The notes under the pieces are model-generated. The model saw only the letters and a program-made list of their open reading frames with translations. It was not told where the DNA came from and did not search any database. Positions 8,523-16,657 of a stretch of 64,000 nt of DNA are shown piece after piece. Each line of letters starts with the position of its first letter. The stretch's first letter is position 1. The stretch is from the NCBI GenBank assembly GCA_029880325.1, contig JAOUOP010000029.1:30831-94830 (forward strand). Direction: 5' to 3'. The DNA is from Myxococcales bacterium (GTDB lineage: Bacteria > Myxococcota_A > Polyangia > Polyangiales > JAFGIB01). The translations under genes were made by a program, and so were the position numbers.

Positions 8523-10226
8523 ATGCAAGAGGGCACGCTTTCGCTACATCACATCATCGACCAGGTCAGCCGTGAGAAGGGCATCGACCCGAAGATTCTC
8601 GTGGAGACCATGGAGCAGGCGATTCTCACCGCCGCCAAGCGCACCTTCGGCCCCAACCGGGAGCTCGAGTCCCGCTTCAACGAAGACATTGGCCAGGTCG
8701 ACCTCTTCCAGTACATGACGGTGGTCGAAGAGGTCGACGACGACGAGCGCGAGATCTCTGCCGCCGACGCCAAGCGCTACGGCCTGGACGCCGAGACGGG
8801 AGAAGAGCTGGGGTTTCAGATCTTCTACCTGCCAGAGGACGCCAAGAAAGCGCGCCAGCAGGACAAGGAATTCGGCGACCTGCTCAAGTTGCAGCAGGCG
8901 CGCCAGGGTTTCGGTCGCATCGCTGCCCAGACCGCCAAGCAGGTGATCATCCAGCGCGTGCGCGACGCCGAGCGAGAAAACATCTTCAACGAGTACAAGG
9001 ACCGCAAGGGCGAGATCATTACCGGCATCGTGCGGCGCTTCGAGCGCGGCTCGAACATCATCGTCGACCTGGGGCGCACCGAGGGCATCCTGCCCCAGCG
9101 CCATCAGACCCCACGCGAGACCTACCGCCCGGGTGATCGCATCGTGGCCTTCCTGGTCGACATCGACCGCGAAGCCCGCGGTCCCCAGCTCATCCTTTCG
9201 CGCACCGACGTGGGGATTTTGATCAAGCTCTTCGAGATGGAAGTGCCCGAGATCTACGAGGGCATCGTGCGCATCGTGGCCGCCGCCCGTGAACCCGGCG
9301 CGCGCAGCAAGATCGCTGTCAGCAGCCGCGATCCGGATGTGGATCCGGTGGGCGCCTGCGTGGGCATGAAGGGCTCACGTGTGCAGGCCGTGGTGCAGGA
9401 GCTGCGCGGCGAAAAGATCGACATCGTGCCCTACGACCGTGATCCGGCGCGCTTCGTCTGCAACGCCATCGCTCCGGCCGACGTCTCGCGCGTCATCATC
9501 GACGAGACCAATAGCGCGATGGAGCTGGTGGTCCCCGACGACAAGCTCTCGCTGGCCATTGGTCGCCGCGGCCAGAACGTGCGACTTGCCTCACAGTTGA
9601 CGGGCTGGCGCCTGGACGTGATCGGCGAGTCGAAGTTCAAGGTGATGGAAGAAGAGGCGATCGCGGCCATGGCCTCGATCGAGAACATCGACCGTGTCGA
9701 GGCCCTGGCCCTCTACAAGCAGGGCTTCCGCACTCTCGACGAGGTCGCTGAGGCTTCCGAGCAGGAGTTGGGTGCCATTGATGGACTGGGCGGGCCGGCC
9801 AACGCCGCCTCGCTCGCGCAGCGTGCCGCCGAGGCCATGGAGCGTCGGCGTTTGGAGCGCATCACCGAGGCGGTTGCGGGTCAGAGCGTGCTGACGGACA
9901 AGGAGCGGCTGACGTTGATCCGCGGGGTCAGCCCGCGCGTCTCAGAACTCCTCTTCCAGGCCGGTTACCGCAGCGCCGAGGAGCTTCTGGCCGAGGACGA
10001 CATCGACCGTCTGGCGATTCGCACCGGGCTTGGCAGCAAGCGCGCGCGCAGCATCCGCGATGGCGTCGAGGTCTTCATGGAACAGGACGCCACGCGTGTG
10101 GAAGAAGGCCAGCGCGCGGCACGCGAGGCGGAGGCCGCCGCGGCTGCGGCCCGGGTGGCGGCTGAGGTTGAGCAGCAGGCCCAGGAGCAGGCTGCCCAGG
10201 GGTCCGAAAAGGCGAGCGAGGAGTGA
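8523..10226 (+). CDS. nusA: Transcription termination/antitermination factor NusA
   Basis: This 567-residue protein has the NusA N-terminal domain (residues about 1-130), an S1 domain (ITGIVRRFERGSNIIVDLGRTEGILP near residues 160-185), then KH domains with VGACVGMKGSRVQ and LAIGRRGQNVRLAS. A C-terminal extension after about residue 385 contains helix-hairpin-helix segments (AIDGLGG, IRTGLGSKRARSIR) and ends in a Glu/Ala-rich helix. It binds RNA polymerase and nascent RNA to modulate pausing and termination. The stop TGA is followed without a gap by the ATG of the next gene (10227), indicating coupling. Confidence 0.96.
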   Translation: MQEGTLSLHHIIDQVSREKGIDPKILVETMEQAILTAAKRTFGPNRELESRFNEDIGQVDLFQYMTVVEEVDDDEREISAADAKRYGLDAETGEELGFQIFYLPEDAKKARQQDKEFGDLLKLQQARQGFGRIAAQTAKQVIIQRVRDAERENIFNEYKDRKGEIITGIVRRFERGSNIIVDLGRTEGILPQRHQTPRETYRPGDRIVAFLVDIDREARGPQLILSRTDVGILIKLFEMEVPEIYEGIVRIVAAAREPGARSKIAVSSRDPDVDPVGACVGMKGSRVQAVVQELRGEKIDIVPYDRDPARFVCNAIAPADVSRVIIDETNSAMELVVPDDKLSLAIGRRGQNVRLASQLTGWRLDVIGESKFKVMEEEAIAAMASIENIDRVEALALYKQGFRTLDEVAEASEQELGAIDGLGGPANAASLAQRAAEAMERRRLERITEAVAGQSVLTDKERLTLIRGVSPRVSELLFQAGYRSAEELLAEDDIDRLAIRTGLGSKRARSIRDGVEVFMEQDATRVEEGQRAAREAEAAAAAARVAAEVEQQAQEQAAQGSEKASEE

Positions 10227-10838
10227 ATGGGTCGAAGCGCGCGAGCCACAGCCATGGAAACGGGCGAGAGGATGCGGATGTGTGCCGGTTGCCGGCGCCG
10301 CGACGAGCAACGGGCGCTCCTGCGCTGCGTGCTCGCCGGTGATCCGCCCGCCGTGGTGCCGGACGTCCGACGCCGGGGCGGTGGTCGCGGCGTTTCGGTG
10401 CATCCATGTCGCGAGTGCCTTGCCAAGGCCGTGCGCGCCCGGGCCTTCGGTCGCGCCTTCCGGCTGAGCCGGGAGCCCAACGCCGAAGAGCTGGCGGACT
10501 GGGCATCGCAGCAGTACAGCCGGCGCGCCGAGGGACTGCTGGAGGCGGCCGTGCGCAGCGGTCATGCCGTGATAGGGGAGGAGCGCGTGCGCGAGGCCAT
10601 CGATGCCCGCCGCGTGCAGCTGTTGTTGCTTGCAGGTGATGCCGCCGAGCGGCGTCACCGCCTGCTCGGGTCGGCCGAGCGATTGGGCGACCGCTGCGTG
10701 ATCCATTCCGACACGACTGGACTCGGCAAGCCCTTTGGGCGCCCGAGCGTGGCCGTGGTTGCGATCACCGAATCTGAAATTGCCCGGGAGCTGCAACAGG
10801 CGGCCCACCGTGCGTCCGAGCTTGCGGAGGCTTCATGA
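10227..10838 (+). CDS. YlxR (DUF448) fused to an L7Ae/YlxQ-like domain
   Basis: The 203-residue protein joins two modules usually encoded by separate genes in Firmicutes. Residues about 15-95 are YlxR-like, with RMCAGCRRRDEQRALLRCV and the later VSVHPCRECLAKA segment. Residues about 100-200 resemble the L7Ae/YlxQ fold (GLLEAAVRSGHAVIGEERVREAI, then VQLLLLAGDA and a closing VVAITESEIARELQQ helix). Both folds bind RNA in their families. The start at 10227 abuts the nusA stop; an internal ATG at 10254 (METGERMRMCAGC) is an alternative and may be the true start. The end overlaps infB by ATGA. Confidence 0.85.
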   Translation: MGRSARATAMETGERMRMCAGCRRRDEQRALLRCVLAGDPPAVVPDVRRRGGGRGVSVHPCRECLAKAVRARAFGRAFRLSREPNAEELADWASQQYSRRAEGLLEAAVRSGHAVIGEERVREAIDARRVQLLLLAGDAAERRHRLLGSAERLGDRCVIHSDTTGLGKPFGRPSVAVVAITESEIARELQQAAHRASELAEAS

Positions 10839-13624
10839 CCAAGACCCGCGTATACGAAGTTGCGAGAGAGCTGGGGCTCGAAAACCGCGAGCTGCTGACG
10901 AAGTTGGCGTCACTGGGTATCCAGGTGCGCAACCACATGAGTTCGATCGACCCGGCCGACGCCGATCGCGTCAAGCGGGCGCTCGACAAGGAAAAGCAGC
11001 AGAACGTGGTTGAGGAGCGCATCCGACCGACCGTCGTTCGGCGCCGGGTTCGCCGTAAGGAGCCCGAGGCCGCGCCCGCTGCCGCCGAGGTCGCGCCCAA
11101 GCCTGCTGTGGCTGCCGCGCCCCGTGCGGTGGTCCCAGTTGCTGCCGATAGGCCCAGGCCAGCACCGGCTGCGGCCCGACCGGTCCCGAAGCCCGCTGCC
11201 ACCGTCGAGCCGGTCGGCGCGCCTGCCAAGCCTGCGGCTGTGGCCGCGGCGCCCAAACCCGAGGCGCCCGCTGCCGCTCCTGCGCCGGCCGCTGCCGAGG
11301 CAGCGACTTCCGCGCCAGCCGCGGCCCCCGCAGCCCAGGCCCCCGCTGCCGCGGCGCCGCCGGCCGCGGCGCCGCCGGCCGTTGCTGCCACCCCGGTTCA
11401 ACCCGCAGCTCCGGCCGCGCCCGCCGCTGCCGTGCCCGAGGCACCAGCCCCGGCTACGGCTCCGGCCAAGGTGGCTGCCAAGGCTCCGGCGGCCCCGGCC
11501 CAGCCGAAGAAGTCGCCCGCTCCTTCGCCGCGCGCTCCGTCGCCGCCCCCAGCTGCCACCGGCAGCTTCTCCTACCGGGAACGGGTGGGGCACAGCGACC
11601 TGCCTCCGGGTGTGGTCGCGCGCGGCAGTCAGGTGGCGGCTTCGGCGGCCCCGCTGTCGGAAGCAGCGCGCACACGCATCCTCAACGAGCACGCCGCACG
11701 CCAGGCCACCCAGCCGGCCCCGCGCCGGCGCGAACTGGTGCGCTCGGCCATCGGTCCCACCGGACGCCAGCAGCAGCAGCGCGGCCGCCCGGGCCGTGCG
11801 CGCAAGATGGCGCCCGGCAAGAAGGCGCAGAAGACCGAGATCACCACGCCGAGCGCTGCCAAGCGCGTGATCCGCATCGAGGATCAGGTCAGCCTGCAGG
11901 TGCTGGCCCAGCGCATGTCGCTCAAGGCCACCGACGTGCTCGGCAAGCTGATGCAGCTGGGCATGACGGGCGTCATGATCAACAGCGATCTGGACGTGGA
12001 GACCGCAGGCATCCTGGCCTCCGAGTTCGGCTTCGAGGTGGAAAACGTCGCCGTCAGCGACGAGGACATGATCAAGGACGCGCGCGGTCAGTTCACCGAC
12101 GTCGACGCCGACCGCGAGATGCGGCCGCCGGTGGTCACGGTGATGGGCCACGTCGACCACGGCAAGACCTCGTTGCTCGACAAGATCCGCAAGGCCAACG
12201 TGGTCGCGGGCGAAGCCGGCGGCATCACCCAGCACCTGGGCGCCTACCGGGTCGACCACAAGAAGGGCACAGTCGTCTTCCTCGACACGCCCGGCCACGC
12301 GGCCTTCACCGCCATGCGTGCGCGTGGGGCTGGTGCCACCGACGTGGTCATTCTGGTGGTCGCGGCCGACGACGGCGTGATGCCTCAGACCAAGGAAGCC
12401 ATCAGCCATTCCAAGGCTGCCAAGGTGCCGATCGTCGTTGCCATCAACAAGTGCGACAAGGAAGACGCCCGCCCGGACGTGGTGATGCGCGACCTGGCCG
12501 CCGAGGGCTTGCAGCCCGAGGATTGGGGTGGCGACACCATGTTCTGCCAGGTCTCCGCTGTCACCGGCGACGGCATCGACGGGCTGCTCGACGCGGTGCT
12601 CCTGCAGGCCGAGGTGCTGGAGCTGCAGGCCAATCCCAAGGTGCCCGCCGAGGGTGTGGTGCTGGAGTCCTACCTGGACAAGGGCCGCGGACCGGTGGCG
12701 AGCCTGCTGGTGCAAAATGGCACGCTCACCAGTGGCAGCATAATCGTCGCCGGCAGTGCCCACGGCAAGATCCGGGCGATGACCGACGATCGCGGTAAAC
12801 CCACGGCCAAAGCATCGCCGTCGACACCGGTCGAGGTGCTCGGCCTCTCGGAAGTGCCCGAGGCCGGCGATAGCTTCTTCGCGGTCACCGACATCAAGCA
12901 GGCCCAGCAGCTCGGCGACCGTCGTCGCAAGCCCACGGCCAAGCCGCTGGCAGCTGCCACCGGTGGCAAGGCGGGGCTTGAGGCGTTGATGGACAAGCTG
13001 CGCCAGGGTGACGCTGCCGAACTCAACCTGGTGGTCAAGGCCGACGTGCAGGGTTCGGCCGAGGCTCTGGTTCAGGCCCTGCGCGAGCTGTCGGCGGAGA
13101 AGGTTCGCGTCAACGTGATCCACTCGGGCGTTGGCGGCATCACCGAAAACGACGTGATGTTGGCTTCGGCCTCGAGCGCCATCGTGGTCGGCTTCCACGT
13201 GCGGCCGACCGGCGGTGCCACCAAGGCGGCCAAGCGCGAACAGGTGGAGCTGAGGACCTACACCATCATCTACGAAGCCATCGACGACGTGAAGGCTGCG
13301 ATGGTCGGTATGCTCAAGCCGGAGTACAAGGAGGTCGCCCTGGGGCGTGCGGAAGTGCGTCAGACCTTCAACATTCCGCGCGGAACCATCGCCGGCTGCT
13401 TCGTTTCGGATGGCAAGATCGTGCGCTCGGGTAAGGCGCGCCTGGTGCGCGACTCGGTTCAGGTCTGGGAGGGCACGATTCGCTCCCTGCGTCGCGTCAA
13501 GGAAGACGTCCGGGAGGTGTCCTCCGGTCTAGAATGCGGCGTTGGCCTCGAGAACTTCAACGACGTCAAAGAAAACGACATCATCGAGTGTTTTGAAGTT
13601 CAGGAGGTTGCCGCCTCGCTGTGA
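10835..13624 (+). CDS. infB: Translation initiation factor IF-2
   Basis: This 929-residue protein has the IF2_N helical domain (TKTRVYEVARELGLENREL), a very long Ala/Pro-rich linker (residues about 65-250), a second IF2_N-type domain, then the GTPase domain from about residue 430: GHVDHGKTS (G1), DTPGHA (G3) and NKCD (G4). Domains II, III and IV follow to the C-terminus (GLECGVGLENFNDVKENDIIE). The IF-2 GTPase brings initiator tRNA to the 30S subunit. The start overlaps the YlxR/L7Ae stop by 4 bases, so translation is probably coupled. The Ala/Pro linker is common in myxobacterial IF-2 and explains the extra length. Confidence 0.97.
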   Translation: MTKTRVYEVARELGLENRELLTKLASLGIQVRNHMSSIDPADADRVKRALDKEKQQNVVEERIRPTVVRRRVRRKEPEAAPAAAEVAPKPAVAAAPRAVVPVAADRPRPAPAAARPVPKPAATVEPVGAPAKPAAVAAAPKPEAPAAAPAPAAAEAATSAPAAAPAAQAPAAAAPPAAAPPAVAATPVQPAAPAAPAAAVPEAPAPATAPAKVAAKAPAAPAQPKKSPAPSPRAPSPPPAATGSFSYRERVGHSDLPPGVVARGSQVAASAAPLSEAARTRILNEHAARQATQPAPRRRELVRSAIGPTGRQQQQRGRPGRARKMAPGKKAQKTEITTPSAAKRVIRIEDQVSLQVLAQRMSLKATDVLGKLMQLGMTGVMINSDLDVETAGILASEFGFEVENVAVSDEDMIKDARGQFTDVDADREMRPPVVTVMGHVDHGKTSLLDKIRKANVVAGEAGGITQHLGAYRVDHKKGTVVFLDTPGHAAFTAMRARGAGATDVVILVVAADDGVMPQTKEAISHSKAAKVPIVVAINKCDKEDARPDVVMRDLAAEGLQPEDWGGDTMFCQVSAVTGDGIDGLLDAVLLQAEVLELQANPKVPAEGVVLESYLDKGRGPVASLLVQNGTLTSGSIIVAGSAHGKIRAMTDDRGKPTAKASPSTPVEVLGLSEVPEAGDSFFAVTDIKQAQQLGDRRRKPTAKPLAAATGGKAGLEALMDKLRQGDAAELNLVVKADVQGSAEALVQALRELSAEKVRVNVIHSGVGGITENDVMLASASSAIVVGFHVRPTGGATKAAKREQVELRTYTIIYEAIDDVKAAMVGMLKPEYKEVALGRAEVRQTFNIPRGTIAGCFVSDGKIVRSGKARLVRDSVQVWEGTIRSLRRVKEDVREVSSGLECGVGLENFNDVKENDIIECFEVQEVAASL

Positions 13625-13701
13625 ACCCGCGGTGCGGTGATCGATCGCGGGTCGATCTCCCGCCGCGCGGCCACGCCTGGGCCCAGGGCAGCACGACCCC
13701 G

Positions 13702-14049
13702 ATGTTCGTAGCAGTGAGTCGCATCGTTTGGCGAATCCCGGGCAATGACTCGCTCAAGGGCAAGCGTCGCATCGTGCGCCGCATCATCGACCGCACCCGC
13801 GCGCGCTTCAATGCTGCGGTGGCCGAGGTCGATGCCCTCGACGACCATCGCCAGGCGGTGATCGCCTTTGCCGTAGTGTCCAACGACGGCCGCCACGCGA
13901 GCAGCATGCTCGACAAAATCCGCGACTTCACCGCCAGCTTGACCGAGGCGGTCGTGGTCGATGTGCAAACGGAGCTGTTGCCACTGGGGGAGCTGCACGG
14001 AGCGGCTTCCGAACTGTGGCAGTCCGACGATCCGGAGTGGGCGTCGTGA
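13702..14049 (+). CDS. DUF503 (YlxP-like) protein
   Basis: From ATG 13702 the product is 115 residues, close to the usual 90-100 of the family, and begins MFVAVSRIVWRIPGNDSLKGKRRIVRRI, the hallmark DUF503 start (LKGKR). A GTG at 13621 overlaps the infB stop (GTGA) and would add 27 unrelated residues; it may serve coupling, but the family N-terminus favours 13702. DUF503/YlxP proteins lie between infB and rbfA in many bacteria; their exact role is not established, although ribosome assembly is suspected from this position. The end overlaps rbfA by GTGA. Confidence 0.85.
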   Translation: MFVAVSRIVWRIPGNDSLKGKRRIVRRIIDRTRARFNAAVAEVDALDDHRQAVIAFAVVSNDGRHASSMLDKIRDFTASLTEAVVVDVQTELLPLGELHGAASELWQSDDPEWAS

Positions 14050-14438
14050 AGGGCGAGAAAGGCCAACGTCCCAAGCGCGCCGATCGCGTCGCCGAGCGGC
14101 TGCGGGCGGAGTTGATGGAGCTGCTTCTGCGCGGAGCGGTGCGGGACCCGGCGGTCGAGGGTTGCTTCATCAGCGCCGTCGAACTCAGCGACGACTTGCA
14201 GCACGCCAGGATCTACGTGCGTATGGGTGATGGGCAAGAAGGCGATGCGGCTGAGCTCCGCGGTCGCGAGGCGGTCGCGGCGCTGGAGCGAGCGGCGGGA
14301 TTCATCCAGCGGCGGCTTTCGCCACGCTTGGAACTCAAGTATCAGCCACGCTTGCGCTTCTACTGGGATCGTTCGGTGGACCAGGCACGTCGGGTAGACG
14401 AACTGCTGGACGAGATCGCCTCCGATCGGGAGGATTGA
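14046..14438 (+). CDS. rbfA: Ribosome-binding factor A
   Basis: The product from GTG 14046 is 130 residues. Family features are RADRVAERLRAELMELL at the start, FISAVELSDDLQHARIYVRM in the middle strand pair, and RLSPRLELKYQPRLRFYWDRSVDQARRVDELL (spread over about residues 90-122) at the end. RbfA has a KH fold and binds 16S rRNA near helix 1 during 30S maturation. The GTG start overlaps the DUF503 stop (GTGA at 14046-14049), which is why it is preferred over the ATG at 14016 inside the previous gene. NrnA follows after 56 bases. Confidence 0.92.
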   Translation: MKGEKGQRPKRADRVAERLRAELMELLLRGAVRDPAVEGCFISAVELSDDLQHARIYVRMGDGQEGDAAELRGREAVAALERAAGFIQRRLSPRLELKYQPRLRFYWDRSVDQARRVDELLDEIASDRED

Positions 14439-14494
14439 GCGGGGAGCTGCCGGTAGCGGCGATAGCGTGGCGATGAAGTGATGAGGACGACTCG

Positions 14495-15496
14495 ATGACA
14501 GGTCTCGAAGAAGCGGTCGCGGTGATCAGCGAAGGCAAGCGCTTTCTGCTGACCTGTCACGTCATGCCGGACGCCGATGCGGTGGGATCGATGTTGGGGT
14601 TGGCGGCGATTCTGCAATCCATGGGCAAGGAGGTGATCCTCTACAACCGCGATGCGGTGCCCGAAGCGCTCTCCTTTCTGCCCAACGTGGACACCGTGCG
14701 CACGGCACCGCCGGCAGGTATGCGCTTCGACGCGACGTTGATCACCGACACCGCCGCGCGAAACCTGTTGCCCCGTTCCTTTCCACAGCCGGCCATCAGC
14801 GGGCCGCGCATCATCATCGACCACCACGTGGCGCACGATGATTTCGGTGACATCATCGTGCGCGACACCGATGCATGCGCGACCGCCATCGTGGTTCTGA
14901 ATCTCGCCGAAAAGCTCGGAGTCAATCCGATTCCAGAAAACGCGGCCGAGCCGCTTTATGCTGCGATCGTCGCCGACACGGGCGGCTTTCGCTATCCGGG
15001 CACGACTTCGGCGACGCTTCGACTGGCCGCGGACCTGCTCGACGCAGGAGTCGACCCCTGGCGCGTAGCATCGCGGGTCTTCGAGAGCTGGCCGATGGAG
15101 CGCCTGAGGCTTCTGGGCTTGACCATCAACTCCATCGAGACCGAGTTTGCCGGTCGCGTAGCCGTGCTCTGTGTGCCGACGGACATGCTGGTGCGCGCTG
15201 GCGCCAGCGAGCGCATGGTTGAGGGCTTGGTGGAATACGGGCGGATGATCCGTGGGGTCGAGGTCTCCGTGATGCTCTGGGTGCGCAGTCCGCGCTCGGA
15301 CGAGACCGGCTACGGGGAGCAGTTGACGAGGCTGAGCATGCGCAGCGCCGGCCGCGTCGATGTGGCCAAGATCGCGGTGGCTGTCGGTGGAGGAGGGCAT
15401 CGGGCGGCCGCCGGAGCGACGCTGGACTGTGGCATCGAGGAGGCGCGAAAGCGCGTGCTTTCGGAGCTTGGCCGGGTCTTCGGTCAGCCGCTGTAG
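14495..15496 (+). CDS. nrnA: DHH-family phosphoesterase (NrnA-like oligoribonuclease / pAp phosphatase)
   Basis: This 333-residue protein has the DHH metal motifs in order: HVMPDADAVGS (residues 22-32), ITDTAA near residue 83, IIIDHHVAHDDF (about 108-118), and IVADTGGFRYPGT. The DHHA1 C-terminal domain ends with the GGGGHRAAAG signature. NrnA degrades short oligoribonucleotides and dephosphorylates pAp. Its place between rbfA and truB is the conserved arrangement in many bacteria. ATG 14495 is preceded by GAGGAC at moderate spacing. Confidence 0.9.
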   Translation: MTGLEEAVAVISEGKRFLLTCHVMPDADAVGSMLGLAAILQSMGKEVILYNRDAVPEALSFLPNVDTVRTAPPAGMRFDATLITDTAARNLLPRSFPQPAISGPRIIIDHHVAHDDFGDIIVRDTDACATAIVVLNLAEKLGVNPIPENAAEPLYAAIVADTGGFRYPGTTSATLRLAADLLDAGVDPWRVASRVFESWPMERLRLLGLTINSIETEFAGRVAVLCVPTDMLVRAGASERMVEGLVEYGRMIRGVEVSVMLWVRSPRSDETGYGEQLTRLSMRSAGRVDVAKIAVAVGGGGHRAAAGATLDCGIEEARKRVLSELGRVFGQPL

Positions 15497-15516
15497 TCCG
15501 GGCGTCTCGTAATTTG

Positions 15517-16503
15517 ATGGATCGTCCGGAGCAAACGCGGGGCGTGGGAAGACGAACACGGGGGGCTGAGGGCGCTGGGGCTCACGGCATTCTGCTCGTG
15601 GACAAAGCCGCGGCGATGACCTCCCATGATGTGGTCGCGCGCGTCCGGCGGGCTCTTGGCACTCGGCGCGTCGGGCACGCGGGGACGCTCGATCCCATGG
15701 CCACCGGTCTGTTGGTGGTGGGGGTGGGCGAGGGGTTGAAGCTTCTGCGCTATCTGCTGGTGGACGACAAGCGCTACCGCGCAACGCTACAGCTTGGGGT
15801 TGCGACCGACAGCCTGGACGCGGACGGACGCGTGATTGAGCGGTGCGAGGTGCCGGCCGGATTGACGCTGGCGATGGCGCGTGAAGCGGCGCGGGCCTTT
15901 ATGGGCCACATCGAACAGCGCGCGCCCGAGCTCAGCGCGCTCAAGGTCGATGGCGTAGCGCTGCACGCGCGGGTGCGCCGGGGTGAACAGGTGCAGGCGC
16001 CGGTGCGCAGTGTTGTGGTTTACGGCCTGAGATTACATGGGATGCAGGGCGAGCCGCCCGTGATTGAGTTCGAGGTTCACTCGGGCAAGGGCTTCTACGT
16101 TCGGTCCCTGGGACGGGATCTGGCGCTAGCCCTGGGAACCGTGGGGCACCTGACGGCCCTGCGGCGCGAGCGCAGCGGCGACTTCGACGTGGGTCGGGCC
16201 GTCACGATGGCCGAGGTCGAAGCTGCAGCAGCGAGCGTGGAGACCGCCGAGCGTCTGAAGGCGCGAATGATCGGCATCCCGGAAGCGCTCGCCCCTGCGC
16301 CCATATGCCGCCTCGATGCGGAGGGCGCCGAGGATGCTTCCCACGGGCGGCGAGTGCGAGAGGCGAGCCTGCTGGACGCCGGACTGCCGGCGGCGGGCTG
16401 TGAGCCGGTTCTGCTCTGCGACGCGGAGGGGCATCCGCTCGCGCTTGCGCGGGCCGAGGCTGAGGGGCTGCGCGTGGTGCGCGGGCTGCGCATTCCGCGC
16501 TGA
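15517..16503 (+). CDS. truB: tRNA pseudouridine(55) synthase TruB
   Basis: From ATG 15517 the product is 328 residues. GILLVDKAAAMTSHDVV and the catalytic motif GHAGTLDPMATGLLVVG (with the nucleophilic Asp) identify TruB; KRYRATLQLGVATDSLDADG and the SGKGFYVRSLGRDLA region complete the fold. It isomerises U55 in the T-loop of tRNAs. The N-terminus has about 20 extra Arg/Gly-rich residues before GILLVDK. It is the last gene of the operon; the usual followers rpsO and pnp are absent here, and a convergent gene lies 154 bases on. Confidence 0.93.
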   Translation: MDRPEQTRGVGRRTRGAEGAGAHGILLVDKAAAMTSHDVVARVRRALGTRRVGHAGTLDPMATGLLVVGVGEGLKLLRYLLVDDKRYRATLQLGVATDSLDADGRVIERCEVPAGLTLAMAREAARAFMGHIEQRAPELSALKVDGVALHARVRRGEQVQAPVRSVVVYGLRLHGMQGEPPVIEFEVHSGKGFYVRSLGRDLALALGTVGHLTALRRERSGDFDVGRAVTMAEVEAAAASVETAERLKARMIGIPEALAPAPICRLDAEGAEDASHGRRVREASLLDAGLPAAGCEPVLLCDAEGHPLALARAEAEGLRVVRGLRIPR

Positions 16504-16657
16504 GGCACTTTTTCGTTGCGACCGAAACACGAGGAGCGTGGGCGGGCGTGTCGAGTGCCGTCCGTGCGTGAAGGGCGCTCATTTCGTGCTGGCGTTGCCG
16601 AGCGGGCCCCCGCCGAGGTGACCACCGGCTGGGCCCCGGGGGGACCGGGGCGGGCGT

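Noticed and set aside
10910..13198. 762-codon open frame on the strand opposite infB
   Set aside because: It is the antisense shadow of the Ala/Pro-rich IF-2 gene: its translation is His/Gly/Arg-rich noise with no domain, while the plus-strand product is certain.
16504..16657. Terminator between truB and the TPR gene
   Set aside because: Only a short G+C-rich palindrome (near 16628-16648) without a T run on either strand was seen; not enough to call.
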